Source: Cytophagales bacterium (GTDB lineage: Bacteria; Bacteroidota; Bacteroidia; Cytophagales; Cytophagaceae). Taken from it: a DNA stretch of 64,000 nucleotides. The stretch spans positions 18,007 to 82,006 of the forward strand of contig REBA01000014.1 in the NCBI GenBank assembly GCA_004294225.1, given 5' to 3'. Below, in pieces: positions 1 to 9,081 of this stretch. Position 1 is the first letter of the stretch. Each line of letters starts with the position of its first letter. The notes under the pieces were generated by a model, which saw nothing but the letters and a program-made list of their open reading frames with translations, did no database searches and was not told where the DNA came from. The translations under genes were made by a program, and so were the position numbers.

Positions 1-1042
1 CTTTATCATTTTGGTTTAAAGCAATAAAGTAGTTATTACTTTGGTTGGGGTATATCAAGTAAGAAAGAGAATTTTCATAAATAACAACTGATGGTTTAAA
101 TTCTGCATTTGCAGGTGAATTTATGAATTTAGAATTTATTATCAATGTTTTATAAGGTTTTTGTTCTTGAGTCAATAAAGAACGAACAATATCTTTAGAT
201 TTTTTTATCTCAGCGGTATAATAAACATAATCTCCTCCCGCCGGAATAGAAATATATAAATCATCATTAGCCGTGCAAACTTGATCTATAGCTTTAGGAT
301 TTGTCCATGTACCGTCATCATTCCAACTGGACAAATACTGGTCATAACCACCCTTACCGCCTTTTCTTTCAGAAGCAAAAGTTATTGTTTGCTGATCTGG
401 CAATATTCTTAAATTACACTCGCATCCTGTATTTATGGGTTGAGACAAGAGTTGAGGCTGTGCCCAAGAAGATTTACTTACTTTTTTACTAAAATAAATT
501 TTCCCACAAGGTGCTCCTGTTTTAGTTTTTTGTCCTGGTATTAAACGTGTAAAAAACAAATATCTACCATCTGCACTCATACATGGGTCTACTTCGTTGG
601 CTATTGAGTTAATAGGGCTAGCAATATTAACTGGATTTGTCCACGAACTGCCATTTTTATAGCACATCCAAATATCCATTCCTCCTATACCACCATATTT
701 TGCACTTGAAAAAAAGATTTGGTTAGCATCATAACTTAAAAAATGTCCATTAGAATTAAGATTTTTAACCTCAGAATTGATTTGAGGAATAATTGCAGGG
801 GAACTCCAAACTCCATTTTTTTGATAACTAATTGCATATTTACTTTCACCCAAATCTCCTAAAGGGGCTTGATATAGCATTACTCTTCCATTTGCACTGA
901 GGCTAGGGAAAAACTCATCGGATCCTTGGATATTTATTGGGGAAGGAAGTAACTGATAATTAGACTGAGCCCAAACACAATCGGATATCAAATATAAACT
1001 CAAAAATAAAATACGCCTAAATAAGAAATTGAGCAAGATCAT
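1..1042 (-). CDS. PD40 (WD40-like beta-propeller) repeat protein, 3' end outside window
   Basis: Reading the minus strand from an ATG at 1042 gives an open frame to the window edge, about 347 codons, with no stop. It begins MILLNFLFRRILFLSLYL and has a signal peptide ending near CVWAQ. The rest is a series of PD40 blades: FFPSLSANGRVMLYQ, FFSSAKYGGIGGMDIW, DPCMSADGRYLFFTR, ITFASERKGGKGGYDQY. Proteins of this kind usually continue into an OmpA-like peptidoglycan-binding domain, which would lie outside the window. It starts 27 bases after the PorP/SprF gene and is probably co-transcribed with it, as in the other two PorP loci here. Its likely role is a periplasmic or outer-membrane partner of the PorP protein; that role is inferred. 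The truncation is only the window edge. Confidence 0.85.
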   Translation of the reverse strand, partial: MILLNFLFRRILFLSLYLISDCVWAQSNYQLLPSPINIQGSDEFFPSLSANGRVMLYQAPLGDLGESKYAISYQKNGVWSSPAIIPQINSEVKNLNSNGHFLSYDANQIFFSSAKYGGIGGMDIWMCYKNGSSWTNPVNIASPINSIANEVDPCMSADGRYLFFTRLIPGQKTKTGAPCGKIYFSKKVSKSSWAQPQLLSQPINTGCECNLRILPDQQTITFASERKGGKGGYDQYLSSWNDDGTWTNPKAIDQVCTANDDLYISIPAGGDYVYYTAEIKKSKDIVRSLLTQEQKPYKTLIINSKFINSPANAEFKPSVVIYENSLSYLIYPNQSNNYFIALNQNDK

Positions 1043-1069
1043 TAATGAGATAAACTTAAATAATAGATG

Positions 1070-2116
1070 CTAGAATTTAGGACAAACAGGCTTCCTGTTT
1101 TTTGGTGGTTTCTTTTTAGACACTGGCTCTACTAAGAAATTATAGGTAATTGATAATTCATGTGCTCCACCTGTATTAGCTCTAGCTAATTTTGAAACTG
1201 TTACATCATAACTATAACCTATATTTAACCCTCTAAACATAATACCAACTAATAAAACAATAGACTCATTGTTGGTTAATTCGTTTGGATATAATTTAAA
1301 AGGAATACCTCTATACCAAGAACCTACCACGAACATATTGTATCTTAGATAGGCTCCTAAGTCAAGTTGATCAAAACGACCTTGCATTTTATAATTCATT
1401 ACTGGCGACAAACTCACTTCATTTTCATCATCTCCAAACCCATATCTTCTTCTTCCGTTATTTTTTAACAAAAATTTCATACCAGCATGCAAAGAAGCCT
1501 TTATAGGTAAACGTTGTGACCCAGAAAAGAAATTTTGAGGAGGCATATTCAGATGGTGAGCTGCTAAACCAACCCACATTTTCTTTGAAAACAACAAACC
1601 ACCAGCACCAAAGTCAGGATAAATGTAGGAAGGAGCTCCAGAGGCAGTAGGGTCTGAAGTTACCTGTCCTGGAACTTGACCAATTTGATTGTTCATCTGA
1701 TCTCCATAAGGAGCCAAAGGCTGGAATCTTCTATTGGCAATAGTTGCCTGAATGGCTGGTCTAAATGTCCATTCTTCTGATAAATCTACTTGATAAGCAT
1801 ATTGCAAACCAATATCTAATGTTCTATAAGTATTTCCCCCATATGCATTCTGAAAATCAGAATTAATCAAAGCACCTACTCCACTTTTAAATCTTGGAAA
1901 ATAATGATCAAATGAAAAAGTAGTACCTATATATGTAGCATCTATACCTGGCCATTGAAGTCTTGAATGCAGTATCGCTCTTGAGGTCTGATTAGAACCC
2001 GCAAATGCAGGACTCAAATACAACGCATTGGCATAAAACTGAGAATATTGAATATCCTGAGAAGAAACATTCAAAAAACTAATTAAGAGTATCGAAAATA
2101 ATAATGTTTTTTTCAA
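1070..2116 (-). CDS. PorP/SprF family type IX secretion system membrane protein
   Basis: This 348-residue protein has a signal peptide (MKKTLLFSILLISFLNVSS) followed at once by the family hallmark QDIQYSQFYANALYLSPAFAG. It has beta-barrel-like alternation and the C-terminal stretch NIGYSYDVTVSKL that is typical of PorP/SprF. Such proteins sit in the outer membrane. SprF is needed for surface display of the type B T9SS adhesin SprB, so paralogues are thought to anchor particular type B substrates. The next gene, 27 bases downstream, encodes a PD40 protein, matching the usual PorP-PorE-like pairing. No adhesin gene lies upstream: the divergent neighbour is gmd. Its substrate is therefore not visible in this window. 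The C-terminus is basic and proline-rich (KKKPPKNRKP). The family call is firm; the specific partner is unknown. Confidence 0.93.
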   Translation of the reverse strand: MKKTLLFSILLISFLNVSSQDIQYSQFYANALYLSPAFAGSNQTSRAILHSRLQWPGIDATYIGTTFSFDHYFPRFKSGVGALINSDFQNAYGGNTYRTLDIGLQYAYQVDLSEEWTFRPAIQATIANRRFQPLAPYGDQMNNQIGQVPGQVTSDPTASGAPSYIYPDFGAGGLLFSKKMWVGLAAHHLNMPPQNFFSGSQRLPIKASLHAGMKFLLKNNGRRRYGFGDDENEVSLSPVMNYKMQGRFDQLDLGAYLRYNMFVVGSWYRGIPFKLYPNELTNNESIVLLVGIMFRGLNIGYSYDVTVSKLARANTGGAHELSITYNFLVEPVSKKKPPKNRKPVCPKF

Positions 2117-2147
2117 AATTAAATCAACTAAATGTTAGGCAATTGTT

Positions 2148-2155
2148 CAAATATA
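2148..2155 (-). promoter_or_regulatory. -7-like element upstream of PorP/SprF gene
   Basis: On the minus strand this reads TATATTTG, which fits the Bacteroidota -7 consensus TAnnTTTG, 32 bases before the PorP/SprF start codon. I see no clear TTTG -33 element at the usual spacing, so the call rests on the -7 alone. Confidence 0.35.
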
Positions 2156-2350
2156 AAGATAAATTTGAATAATTCCTTTAATCTTAAAAAGGAATTTGTT
2201 CACATCATTCAAACTTGGTAAAACGAGCAATAGTTAATTAAGTTATAAAAATATAAATTAATTAATGAATTAATAATATTATTAAATCCTTATCATCTAA
2301 AATATGGATTAATTTTTTAAAAACTATATTTCAAAAACAATAGATTAGAC

Positions 2351-2358
2351 TATATTTG
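2351..2358 (+). promoter_or_regulatory. -7-like element upstream of gmd operon
   Basis: TATATTTG matches TAnnTTTG and lies 62 bases before the gmd start codon in the divergent intergenic region 2117-2420. The -33 region is poorly matched. The rest of this 304-bp gap is AT-rich with no other feature I can support. Confidence 0.4.
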
Positions 2359-2420
2359 TACCCACTCATTATAAAGCACTCATAAAATAAAACACTATAA
2401 TTTAAAAATTAAACATTTAA

Positions 2421-3536
2421 ATGTCAAAAGTAGCCCTTATTACAGGTATCACAGGTCAAGATGGATCTTATCTTACTGAATTTTTACTAAAAAAGAATTA
2501 TATAGTTCATGGTATAAAAAGAAGATCCTCTTTATTCAATACAGATAGAATAGACCATTTATATCAAGACCCACACGAAAAAAACATAAGTCTAAAACTT
2601 CACTATGGAGATTTAACCGACTCTACAAATCTTATTAGGATTATTCAAGAAGTTCAGCCAGATGAAATTTATAATCTAGCCGCAATGAGCCATGTTCATG
2701 TAAGTTTTGATACTCCAGAATATACCGCTAATGCCGATGGAATTGGTACTTTACGAATTTTGGAGGCGATAAGAATATTAAAGCTAGAAAAGAAAACAAA
2801 AGTTTATCAAGCCTCTACAAGTGAACTTTATGGTTTGGTACAAGCTGTTCCTCAGAGCGAAACTACTCCTTTTTATCCTAGAAGTCCTTATGCTGTAGCT
2901 AAAATGTATGCTTATTGGATTACAGTCAATTACAGAGAAGCCTACAATATGTTTGCTTGTAATGGAATCTTATTCAATCACGAATCACCGAATAGAGGTG
3001 AAACATTTGTAACAAGAAAAATTACTAGAGCAGTTTCCAAAATCGCACTAGGAATGCAAGATCAGTTATATCTGGGAAATCTTGATGCTCAAAGAGATTG
3101 GGGACATGCTAAAGATTACGTAGAAGCAATGTGGTTAATACTTCAACAAGAAACCCCTGAAGACTATGTTATAGCTACAGGAGTTACAACAAGAGTGAGA
3201 GAGTTTGTAAGGTTAGCATTTGCTGAACTGGGTATTGAAGTCGAATTTAAAGGTATTGGAGTTGATGAAAAAGGCTATGTAGCCTCTTGCAAAAATCCTG
3301 AATACCAAATTGAAATAGGGAAACAAGTAGTTGCTGTAGATTCTAGGTACTTCAGACCTACAGAAGTAGAACTACTAATTGGCGACCCCACAAAATCAAA
3401 AACAAAACTTGGCTGGGAACCCAAATATGATTTACTAGCTCTTATTCAAGATATGATGAAAGCAGATATTAAACTAATGAAAAAAGACAAATATCTTAAA
3501 GAAGGAAACTTTAATACCTTAAACTATTTTGAATAA
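2421..3536 (+). CDS. gmd: GDP-mannose 4,6-dehydratase
   Basis: Converts GDP-mannose to GDP-4-keto-6-deoxymannose, the precursor of GDP-fucose and related deoxyhexoses used in surface polysaccharides. It is an extended short-chain dehydrogenase of 371 residues, the normal family length. The N-terminal Rossmann motif [10 protein letters not shown], the GIKRRSS segment after beta-2, the STSELYG segment and the active-site YAVAK (Tyr and Lys of the YxxxK pair) are all visible, as are the conserved [16 protein letters not shown] and DWGHAKDYV stretches. It is the first gene of a plus-strand run continuing into Wza-like and Wzc-like export genes, only 17 bases before the next. No GDP-fucose synthase (fcl/wcaG) or glycosyltransferase is adjacent, so the rest of the sugar pathway must be encoded elsewhere. 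Confidence 0.97.
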   Translation: MSKVALITGITGQDGSYLTEFLLKKNYIVHGIKRRSSLFNTDRIDHLYQDPHEKNISLKLHYGDLTDSTNLIRIIQEVQPDEIYNLAAMSHVHVSFDTPEYTANADGIGTLRILEAIRILKLEKKTKVYQASTSELYGLVQAVPQSETTPFYPRSPYAVAKMYAYWITVNYREAYNMFACNGILFNHESPNRGETFVTRKITRAVSKIALGMQDQLYLGNLDAQRDWGHAKDYVEAMWLILQQETPEDYVIATGVTTRVREFVRLAFAELGIEVEFKGIGVDEKGYVASCKNPEYQIEIGKQVVAVDSRYFRPTEVELLIGDPTKSKTKLGWEPKYDLLALIQDMMKADIKLMKKDKYLKEGNFNTLNYFE

Positions 3537-3553
3537 ACCATCAATTATTAAAA

Positions 3554-4321
3554 ATGTATCATTATACTAATTATAAAAAGCAATTCCTCTTAGCTCTATT
3601 TTTTCTGATTTTTCTAGGTATGTATAGTTGCATACCCTATAAAAAAACATTGTTGCTTCGAGAAAAAAATAGTAAGTATAAGGATACCCTCCCCACCTAT
3701 ATTTCTCAGTACAAACTGCAAACAAATGATATTGTCTCTATCAATATCACTAGTTTTAATAAACAAGTAAGTAGTTTTTACAATCTAGAAAATACAGCAG
3801 ATATTGGTGGGTTCTTGATAAAATCAAATGGATATATTAATATCCCTATGGTAGATAGTATTTATGTTCTAAATTTAACGATTCCCGAATTAGAAAAAGA
3901 ACTATACATTGCACTAAAAGAGCAAATAAAAGAGCCTTATATTGTTGTAAGGTTAGTTAATTTCAAGCTTATCTTCCTCGGAGAAATCGGTAACCCTGGG
4001 GTAGTTGCTGTAAAAAACAATTCAATCAATATTTTTGAAGCTTTGGCTTTGGCAGGTAATATTAGTGAAATGGGAAATAATACTGAAGTTAAGATAGTTC
4101 GAAAACAAGATGACAATAAGAGTTACATCATAAAGTTAGACCTAACTTCAAAAGACATCATCGCCTCTCCTTACTACTTCCTTCAACCTAACGATATTAT
4201 ATATATTGAACCTCTAAGAGTTAAAACCTTTAGAACAAATTTCCAAACAGTAGCCTCGTTCCTAGGAGTTTCTACTTTTATCATAGTAATTTCAAATTTT
4301 TTAGTGAGCTTAAGCAGATAA
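3554..4321 (+). CDS. Wza-like polysaccharide export lipoprotein
   Basis: An outer-membrane polysaccharide exporter of 255 residues. The N-terminus is basic and hydrophobic and ends in MYSC, a plausible lipoprotein signal with the modified Cys near residue 26. The polysaccharide-export domain follows (YKLQTNDIVSINI, then GYINIPMVDSIYV), and a SLBB-like domain with VRLVNFKLIFLGEIGNPG and NINIFEALALAGNISEMG. The C-terminus carries a hydrophobic helix (SFLGVSTFIIVISNFLVSL), as in Bacteroidota Wza homologues. It lies between gmd and the Wzc-like kinase gene, with 25 bases to the latter. Together they form the export half of a Wzy/Wzx-type exopolysaccharide or capsule system. The pairing is a standard one; the polymer is unknown. 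Confidence 0.93.
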   Translation: MYHYTNYKKQFLLALFFLIFLGMYSCIPYKKTLLLREKNSKYKDTLPTYISQYKLQTNDIVSINITSFNKQVSSFYNLENTADIGGFLIKSNGYINIPMVDSIYVLNLTIPELEKELYIALKEQIKEPYIVVRLVNFKLIFLGEIGNPGVVAVKNNSINIFEALALAGNISEMGNNTEVKIVRKQDDNKSYIIKLDLTSKDIIASPYYFLQPNDIIYIEPLRVKTFRTNFQTVASFLGVSTFIIVISNFLVSLSR

Positions 4322-4346
4322 ATAAAGCATTTACATCAATAATTTA

Positions 4347-6782
4347 ATGAAAAAGAAAAGACAAGAAATAAGAGAAGATACTATAGATTTCAGGGCATTA
4401 ATCAGTAAATTTATAAAAAAATGGTATTGGTTCGTTATAGCAATTATAATAGCCTATTTCAGTGCCATTGCGTATATCAAATTCTATACAGAACCAGTTT
4501 ATAGAGTTTCGGCTTATTTATTAGCTAAAGATGAAAGTGCTACGATTAAAGGTATTGGAGCTACTTCATCTTATGGTAGTAGCAAAAATCTTTCTAATGA
4601 AATAGCTATCATTAGATCGTTTGATGTGGTTTGGAAAGTTATGGAAGAACTTGACTTTGGTATATCTTATTATCATAAAGGTAAATTTAATACCAAAGAG
4701 TTTTACCATAATTCACCAATAAAAGTAGTTCTAGACTCAAACAGCTATCAAATAGCTAACGCCCCTTTCTATATTACTTTTTTAGGAGAAAATAAATATA
4801 AATTAGAATCCTATATCAATTCTAATCTTGCCTATGATGTGAAGACGGACAAATCTCTAGAATCAACTACAAATATCTACATCAACGAAATTATAGAGTT
4901 TGGTGTACCCTATAAAAATAAGAATATAGGATTTACTGTTTTTGTTCAGAATCCTTATTTTGTTCAAAATGATACAAAACTTTTCTTTACTATCAATGAT
5001 AGAACAAACCTAACTTTGATTTATAAAAACAAACTCAATATCACTCAACAATCAAAGGAATCAAGCTTATTAGAATTATCAACCTCTGGTCCATTATTGC
5101 AAAAAGATATAGAATTTATCAATAAAACTTGCGAGACTTATGTTCAATATGGATTGGATGAAAAAACTCTCCAAGCTTCTAAAACCATTAACTTTATTGA
5201 TGAACAATTAGAATCCATTTCTAGATATTTAAAGAATGCCGACGAACAAATGGAGTCATTCAGAACTAAAAATAAAATAGCAGATGTTGATAAATCTACA
5301 AAGTTAGCTTATACTAAATTAGAAGGGCTAGAAACTCAAAAAGCTTCTATTCAACTTAATATCAAATATTATCATTATATATTAGATTACATTCAATCCA
5401 ACAAAGATTTCAAAGCAATTGTAGCACCATCTGCTATAGGAATTGGAGATCCTTTACTTTCCAATCTTATTGGGCAATTAATCAGCCTTAAAACTGAAAG
5501 AATAGCCATAGAATCTAGTAGCACCAAAAAAAATCCTGTTTTACAAAATCTCGATGAAAGAATATCAAATGTAAAACAAACCTTAGAAGAAAATCTAAAG
5601 AACATAATTAGTGGCACTGAATTAACTCTTAAAGATTTAAATTTCAGGATAAGTGAAATAGAAGAAAAATTAGAAATTTTACCACAAACAGAGCGATTAT
5701 ACTTAGAGGTTCAGCGTAAATATAATCTCAACGATAATCTATATACCTACTTGCTTGAGAAAAGAGCTGAAGCAGCTATTTCAAGAGCTTCAAGCACCCC
5801 TGATGCAAGAATATTAGATAAAGCAAGACTTCAGACATCTCCTCAAATTGCTCCTAAAACCAATTTGATTTATACCGCATTCTTTATGATAATTCTAATC
5901 ATTCCCATAATTATCATTATTGTAAATGATTTTCTTAATAATAAAATTATGTCTAAGTCTGACTTAGAATCAATAACAGATTTACCTATTTTAGGTATCA
6001 TTGGTCATAGCAAAATCAAATCTAATTTAGCAGTTTATGACAAACCCAAATCGGGAATTGCTGAAGCATTTCGTTCTATCAGAATTAATTTAAACTATCT
6101 TCTACCCGATAAAGTAAAGAAAGTAGTAACTATAACCTCTTCTATAAGCGGAGAAGGTAAAACATTTTGTTCCATCAATTTAGCATCTATATTATCCTTA
6201 TCTGGATACAAAACCATATTGATTGGTGCTGACTTAAGAAAGCCAAAAATATTTGATGATTTCGGATTTAACAACTTAAAAGGAATGAGCAACTACCTTG
6301 CTGGAAGAGCTCAATTAGAAGATATTATTAACACCTCCAAATTTGACAACTTAGATGTTCTGCTATCTGGTCCAGTGCCTCCCAATCCAGCAGAATTATT
6401 AAACAATCAAAGAATGGATACTTTGATAGAAGAATTAAAATTGAAATATGATTATATTGTAATAGATACACCTCCAATAGGACTAGTGGCAGATTGCTTT
6501 ATCTTAATGAAATACTCTGACATCAATATCTATATTGTAAGACATGGCTATACAGAAACAAGGTTATTAGAAAAAGTAGATAGTATGTATGAAGAAGGAA
6601 AAATATCTAATATGAACATTATTATCAATGACCTTATAGATACAGATGCAAAATATGGTTACGGATACGAATATGGCTATGGATACTATAATGGCTATGG
6701 ATACTATGAAGAAGATAATGATAGTATGCTAAAAAAAGCAAAAGAATGGATACAAAAGCTCAGGAATAAAACAACTAGTTGA
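4347..6782 (+). CDS. Wzc-like polysaccharide co-polymerase / tyrosine autokinase
   Basis: An inner-membrane chain-length regulator fused to a BY-kinase, 811 residues. The first transmembrane helix is near residues 30-48, followed by a Wzz domain, a long helical periplasmic region (about 270-480) and a second helix near 510-530. The cytoplasmic kinase has Walker A SSISGEGKTF near 598-607, Walker A' LIGADLRKP near 626 and Walker B YIVIDTPPIG near 703-712. The tail has ten tyrosines in a Tyr-Gly stretch at about 769-787, the expected autophosphorylation cluster. It follows the Wza-like gene by 25 bases. By analogy with Wzc, cycles of tail phosphorylation would control polymer length and export. 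The tail is encoded by a short in-frame tandem DNA repeat. Confidence 0.95.
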   Translation: MKKKRQEIREDTIDFRALISKFIKKWYWFVIAIIIAYFSAIAYIKFYTEPVYRVSAYLLAKDESATIKGIGATSSYGSSKNLSNEIAIIRSFDVVWKVMEELDFGISYYHKGKFNTKEFYHNSPIKVVLDSNSYQIANAPFYITFLGENKYKLESYINSNLAYDVKTDKSLESTTNIYINEIIEFGVPYKNKNIGFTVFVQNPYFVQNDTKLFFTINDRTNLTLIYKNKLNITQQSKESSLLELSTSGPLLQKDIEFINKTCETYVQYGLDEKTLQASKTINFIDEQLESISRYLKNADEQMESFRTKNKIADVDKSTKLAYTKLEGLETQKASIQLNIKYYHYILDYIQSNKDFKAIVAPSAIGIGDPLLSNLIGQLISLKTERIAIESSSTKKNPVLQNLDERISNVKQTLEENLKNIISGTELTLKDLNFRISEIEEKLEILPQTERLYLEVQRKYNLNDNLYTYLLEKRAEAAISRASSTPDARILDKARLQTSPQIAPKTNLIYTAFFMIILIIPIIIIIVNDFLNNKIMSKSDLESITDLPILGIIGHSKIKSNLAVYDKPKSGIAEAFRSIRINLNYLLPDKVKKVVTITSSISGEGKTFCSINLASILSLSGYKTILIGADLRKPKIFDDFGFNNLKGMSNYLAGRAQLEDIINTSKFDNLDVLLSGPVPPNPAELLNNQRMDTLIEELKLKYDYIVIDTPPIGLVADCFILMKYSDINIYIVRHGYTETRLLEKVDSMYEEGKISNMNIIINDLIDTDAKYGYGYEYGYGYYNGYGYYEEDNDSMLKKAKEWIQKLRNKTTS
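6654..6707 (+). repeat. 18-bp in-frame tandem repeat encoding Tyr-Gly tail of the Wzc-like kinase
   Basis: Two 17-bp blocks reading ATGGCTATGGATACTAT (6673-6689 and 6691-6707) repeat at an 18-base period, preceded by a degenerate copy from 6654. Each unit encodes Y-G-Y-G-Y plus one or two further residues, so unit gain or loss would change the number of phosphorylatable tyrosines without shifting frame. Confidence 0.8.
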
Positions 6783-6805
6783 TATAAAATTAACCAATAC
6801 TTTAT

Positions 6806-7675
6806 ATGTCTTTTACAAAGATAAAAACTATATTATTAGTATATTTTATTGGGATATCTCCCCTATTTGTAAAAGCCCAAGGTATGGAAGATGCTAAATG
6901 GTGGATGGGAGCAAAAGCAGGAATAAACTTTACCTATCCTCATGTAAGCACATCTTACTCAGTGATGGAATCATTAAATCAAAGTACTACCGATGACTTA
7001 GAAAAAGAATATGAAACCATTTTTAAAAATATTGGTCCAAGTCTAGGTATTACATTAACTTACTCTATTACCCCTAGTATATCTATCAGTGCCCAGCCAG
7101 GTTATCTTAGCTATTATTACAACTTCTCAAATAATCATATTTGGAGTGATTCAATACAAAATAAATATTTGTTAAATAATAGCTTAAGAACAAAATTACA
7201 CTACATAGAACTTCCTTTATTGTTCAAGTATGAGTACAGTTTTCAAAAACTGCAGCCATATATCCAACTAGGTGCGTACTACAGCTTTCTTCTAAATGGA
7301 AAAAATATTTTAAAATCTGACGAAAAACTCAGAACTCCAGTTGAAGAATTTGATTTGCATTCTAGAACAGAAGACTTCAATGTAAATAACCAGTACATTT
7401 CTTCACTCTATGGATTAATTGGAGGCGTGGGATTATCAATTGATGTCAATTTTTTTAGAATAGGTTTAGATTGCAATTATAGGTATGGGCTAAATAACAT
7501 TACAGACCGAAAAAACAGGCTAGAACAGCAAACCATGATCAATAGTTCCTATGAAGTTGCCGACGACATAAAACTTCAAAATCTAGAATTTACCATACAC
7601 TGTTCTACCCCACTGGACTACTTAATTCACACTCCAGGGATGTCTGGTAAAGCAGGAAAAGTTAGACGTAGATAA
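6806..7675 (+). CDS. Outer-membrane beta-barrel protein (PorT-like family)
   Basis: A 289-residue secreted protein with an N-terminal signal peptide ending near FVKAQ. It resembles the small Bacteroidota beta-barrel family: WWMGAKAGINFTYP at the N-terminus, then GITLTYSITPSISISAQPGYLSYYY, LHYIELPLLFKYEYS, PYIQLGAYYSFLL and IGLDCNYRYGLNNI, alternating strands typical of eight-stranded barrels. The short basic C-terminus (GKAGKVRRR) is unlike the aromatic end of classical porins. It starts 23 bases after the Wzc-like gene and is followed 8 bases later by a lipoprotein gene, so it probably belongs to the same operon. A role in envelope assembly or polysaccharide export is possible from context, but nothing in the sequence proves it. 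Confidence 0.75.
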   Translation: MSFTKIKTILLVYFIGISPLFVKAQGMEDAKWWMGAKAGINFTYPHVSTSYSVMESLNQSTTDDLEKEYETIFKNIGPSLGITLTYSITPSISISAQPGYLSYYYNFSNNHIWSDSIQNKYLLNNSLRTKLHYIELPLLFKYEYSFQKLQPYIQLGAYYSFLLNGKNILKSDEKLRTPVEEFDLHSRTEDFNVNNQYISSLYGLIGGVGLSIDVNFFRIGLDCNYRYGLNNITDRKNRLEQQTMINSSYEVADDIKLQNLEFTIHCSTPLDYLIHTPGMSGKAGKVRRR

Positions 7676-7683
7676 ATTAAATA

Positions 7684-8919
7684 TTGATGAAAAATAAATC
7701 TAACTATTGGCTGACAATTATATCGCTGAGCCTTATAATTTTTGCTTGTGATGTAAAAAATAACAAGGTAGATCCTTCAATGGGCTTTACCAAAATATAC
7801 AATTCAGATTCAGTAGAGAGCAATCATTTTCCAGTAGATATCCAACAAACTAATGATGGTGGTTATTATTTTCTTGGCTATAACCTTCAAGCAGAAGCAA
7901 AAAGCATGATTATTAGAACAGATAATGATGGCAAGCTACTTTGGTCTCATATTTCAAATCAATATTTAAACCCTGTTTCTGATTTAATCAAAGTAGGAGA
8001 TAATTATTATTTTGTATGTGCCAAAAATTTAACCTTTGAAATCGCTATTTTAAGAATAAACGAAACCAGCAAAAGTCTAGAAGAAGTAAAATTATTAGAT
8101 GAAAGCAAGAAACCTTTGGCCGCTTGTGCTACTCCAGATAAAGGAATTCTAATTCTAGCTTACGATTTCCCTAACTCTGAAACCGTTTTAATAAAACTAA
8201 ATAGCTCCTTCGAGCTTGACAATAGTTTTAGTAATGACGGAAAAAGTGGATTCCAAATTAGCCAGCTTGAAATTATGGACGATAGAATTAATAATCACAT
8301 GACTTTTCAAGGTACAAGATTACCATTCTTTGTAAGCTATATTGGCGAACCTAATGTTTCTAGCTATGTTTTTAATGGAGTAAACGAATACGACATCACG
8401 CTTACTGCAATAAACCCTATTACTGGGGAACCACAAGGAAAAATAGATGGATTCAGGTACAAAAAATGCATGAGTAGCTTTTGTTACTTAGGAAACAACA
8501 AAGCAGCGATGTCGAAATTTGAAGATGTAAACAATTATTTTGCTCCAAGTTTCAATACATTAGAATTTACTAGAGGGAACTTTATCAATATTTCTGACTT
8601 AAGTACTTTAGAAAAAAGAGAAATACAAGCCAATAGCCAAATAAAGTGCAAACTAACCTCTATAGCAGGCAGGAAAATAGTGATTTATGTAGCTGAATTA
8701 AAAAATAATACTGTAGGGCTATTTGCTTACGATGCTGCAAATGGAACCTTTGCAGGGGCTAGATATTTTGGAAGTACCAATGCATATAAAATAGGAAATA
8801 TTACCACCACATCCGATGGTGGACTTGCCGTACTTTGTCAAACATATGTTGCTGGAAGATTTGGAAGAATGTGTTTATTCAAATTATCCAAAGAACAAAC
8901 AGAAGAATTCATCAAATAA
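7684..8919 (+). CDS. Lipoprotein with beta-propeller-like repeats, function unknown
   Basis: A 411-residue lipoprotein: the N-terminal hydrophobic helix ends in LIIFACD, with the acylated Cys near residue 22. The body has repeated segments of the kind QQTNDGGYYFLGY and TTTSDGGLAVLCQTY, each followed by a short strand and a statement-like IIRTDNDGKLLW. This pattern is common in Bacteroidota secreted proteins that fold as propellers. There is no T9SS C-terminal sorting domain. It starts 8 bases after the beta-barrel gene and is probably the last gene of the gmd operon. Its last codons (EFIK and stop) are included in a 176-bp direct repeat whose second copy lies at 11381, so the insertion-like event next door touched the 3' end of this gene but left it intact. 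Confidence 0.7.
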   Translation: MMKNKSNYWLTIISLSLIIFACDVKNNKVDPSMGFTKIYNSDSVESNHFPVDIQQTNDGGYYFLGYNLQAEAKSMIIRTDNDGKLLWSHISNQYLNPVSDLIKVGDNYYFVCAKNLTFEIAILRINETSKSLEEVKLLDESKKPLAACATPDKGILILAYDFPNSETVLIKLNSSFELDNSFSNDGKSGFQISQLEIMDDRINNHMTFQGTRLPFFVSYIGEPNVSSYVFNGVNEYDITLTAINPITGEPQGKIDGFRYKKCMSSFCYLGNNKAAMSKFEDVNNYFAPSFNTLEFTRGNFINISDLSTLEKREIQANSQIKCKLTSIAGRKIVIYVAELKNNTVGLFAYDAANGTFAGARYFGSTNAYKIGNITTTSDGGLAVLCQTYVAGRFGRMCLFKLSKEQTEEFIK

Positions 8920-9079
8920 AACATTTTTACAGGAATTCTAACTTCTAGATAAAGAGGACAAAATTTATAATATTCAATATCTTCTCTTGAAATTACAATA
9001 AGAGCCTCAACGGGTTGAGAATATTCAACGCTCAATTACAATACAAAACTGTACAATAGGGCAATAAAAAAACCTCAGT
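8904..9079. repeat. 176-bp direct repeat, copy A
   Basis: Starts AGAATTCATCAAATAAAACA and ends AACCTCAGT. Copy B at 11381-11555 is nearly identical: I count four base differences plus a one-base change in an A run. Copy A covers the last codons of the lipoprotein gene and the sequence after it, up to the left arm of a terminator hairpin whose right arm is missing here. Confidence 0.95.
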
Positions 9080-9081
9080 TA

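Noticed and set aside
5393..5617. Minus-strand frames inside the Wzc-like gene and similar short frames elsewhere
   Set aside because: They lie antisense to well-supported coding sequence and show no domain or signal of their own.
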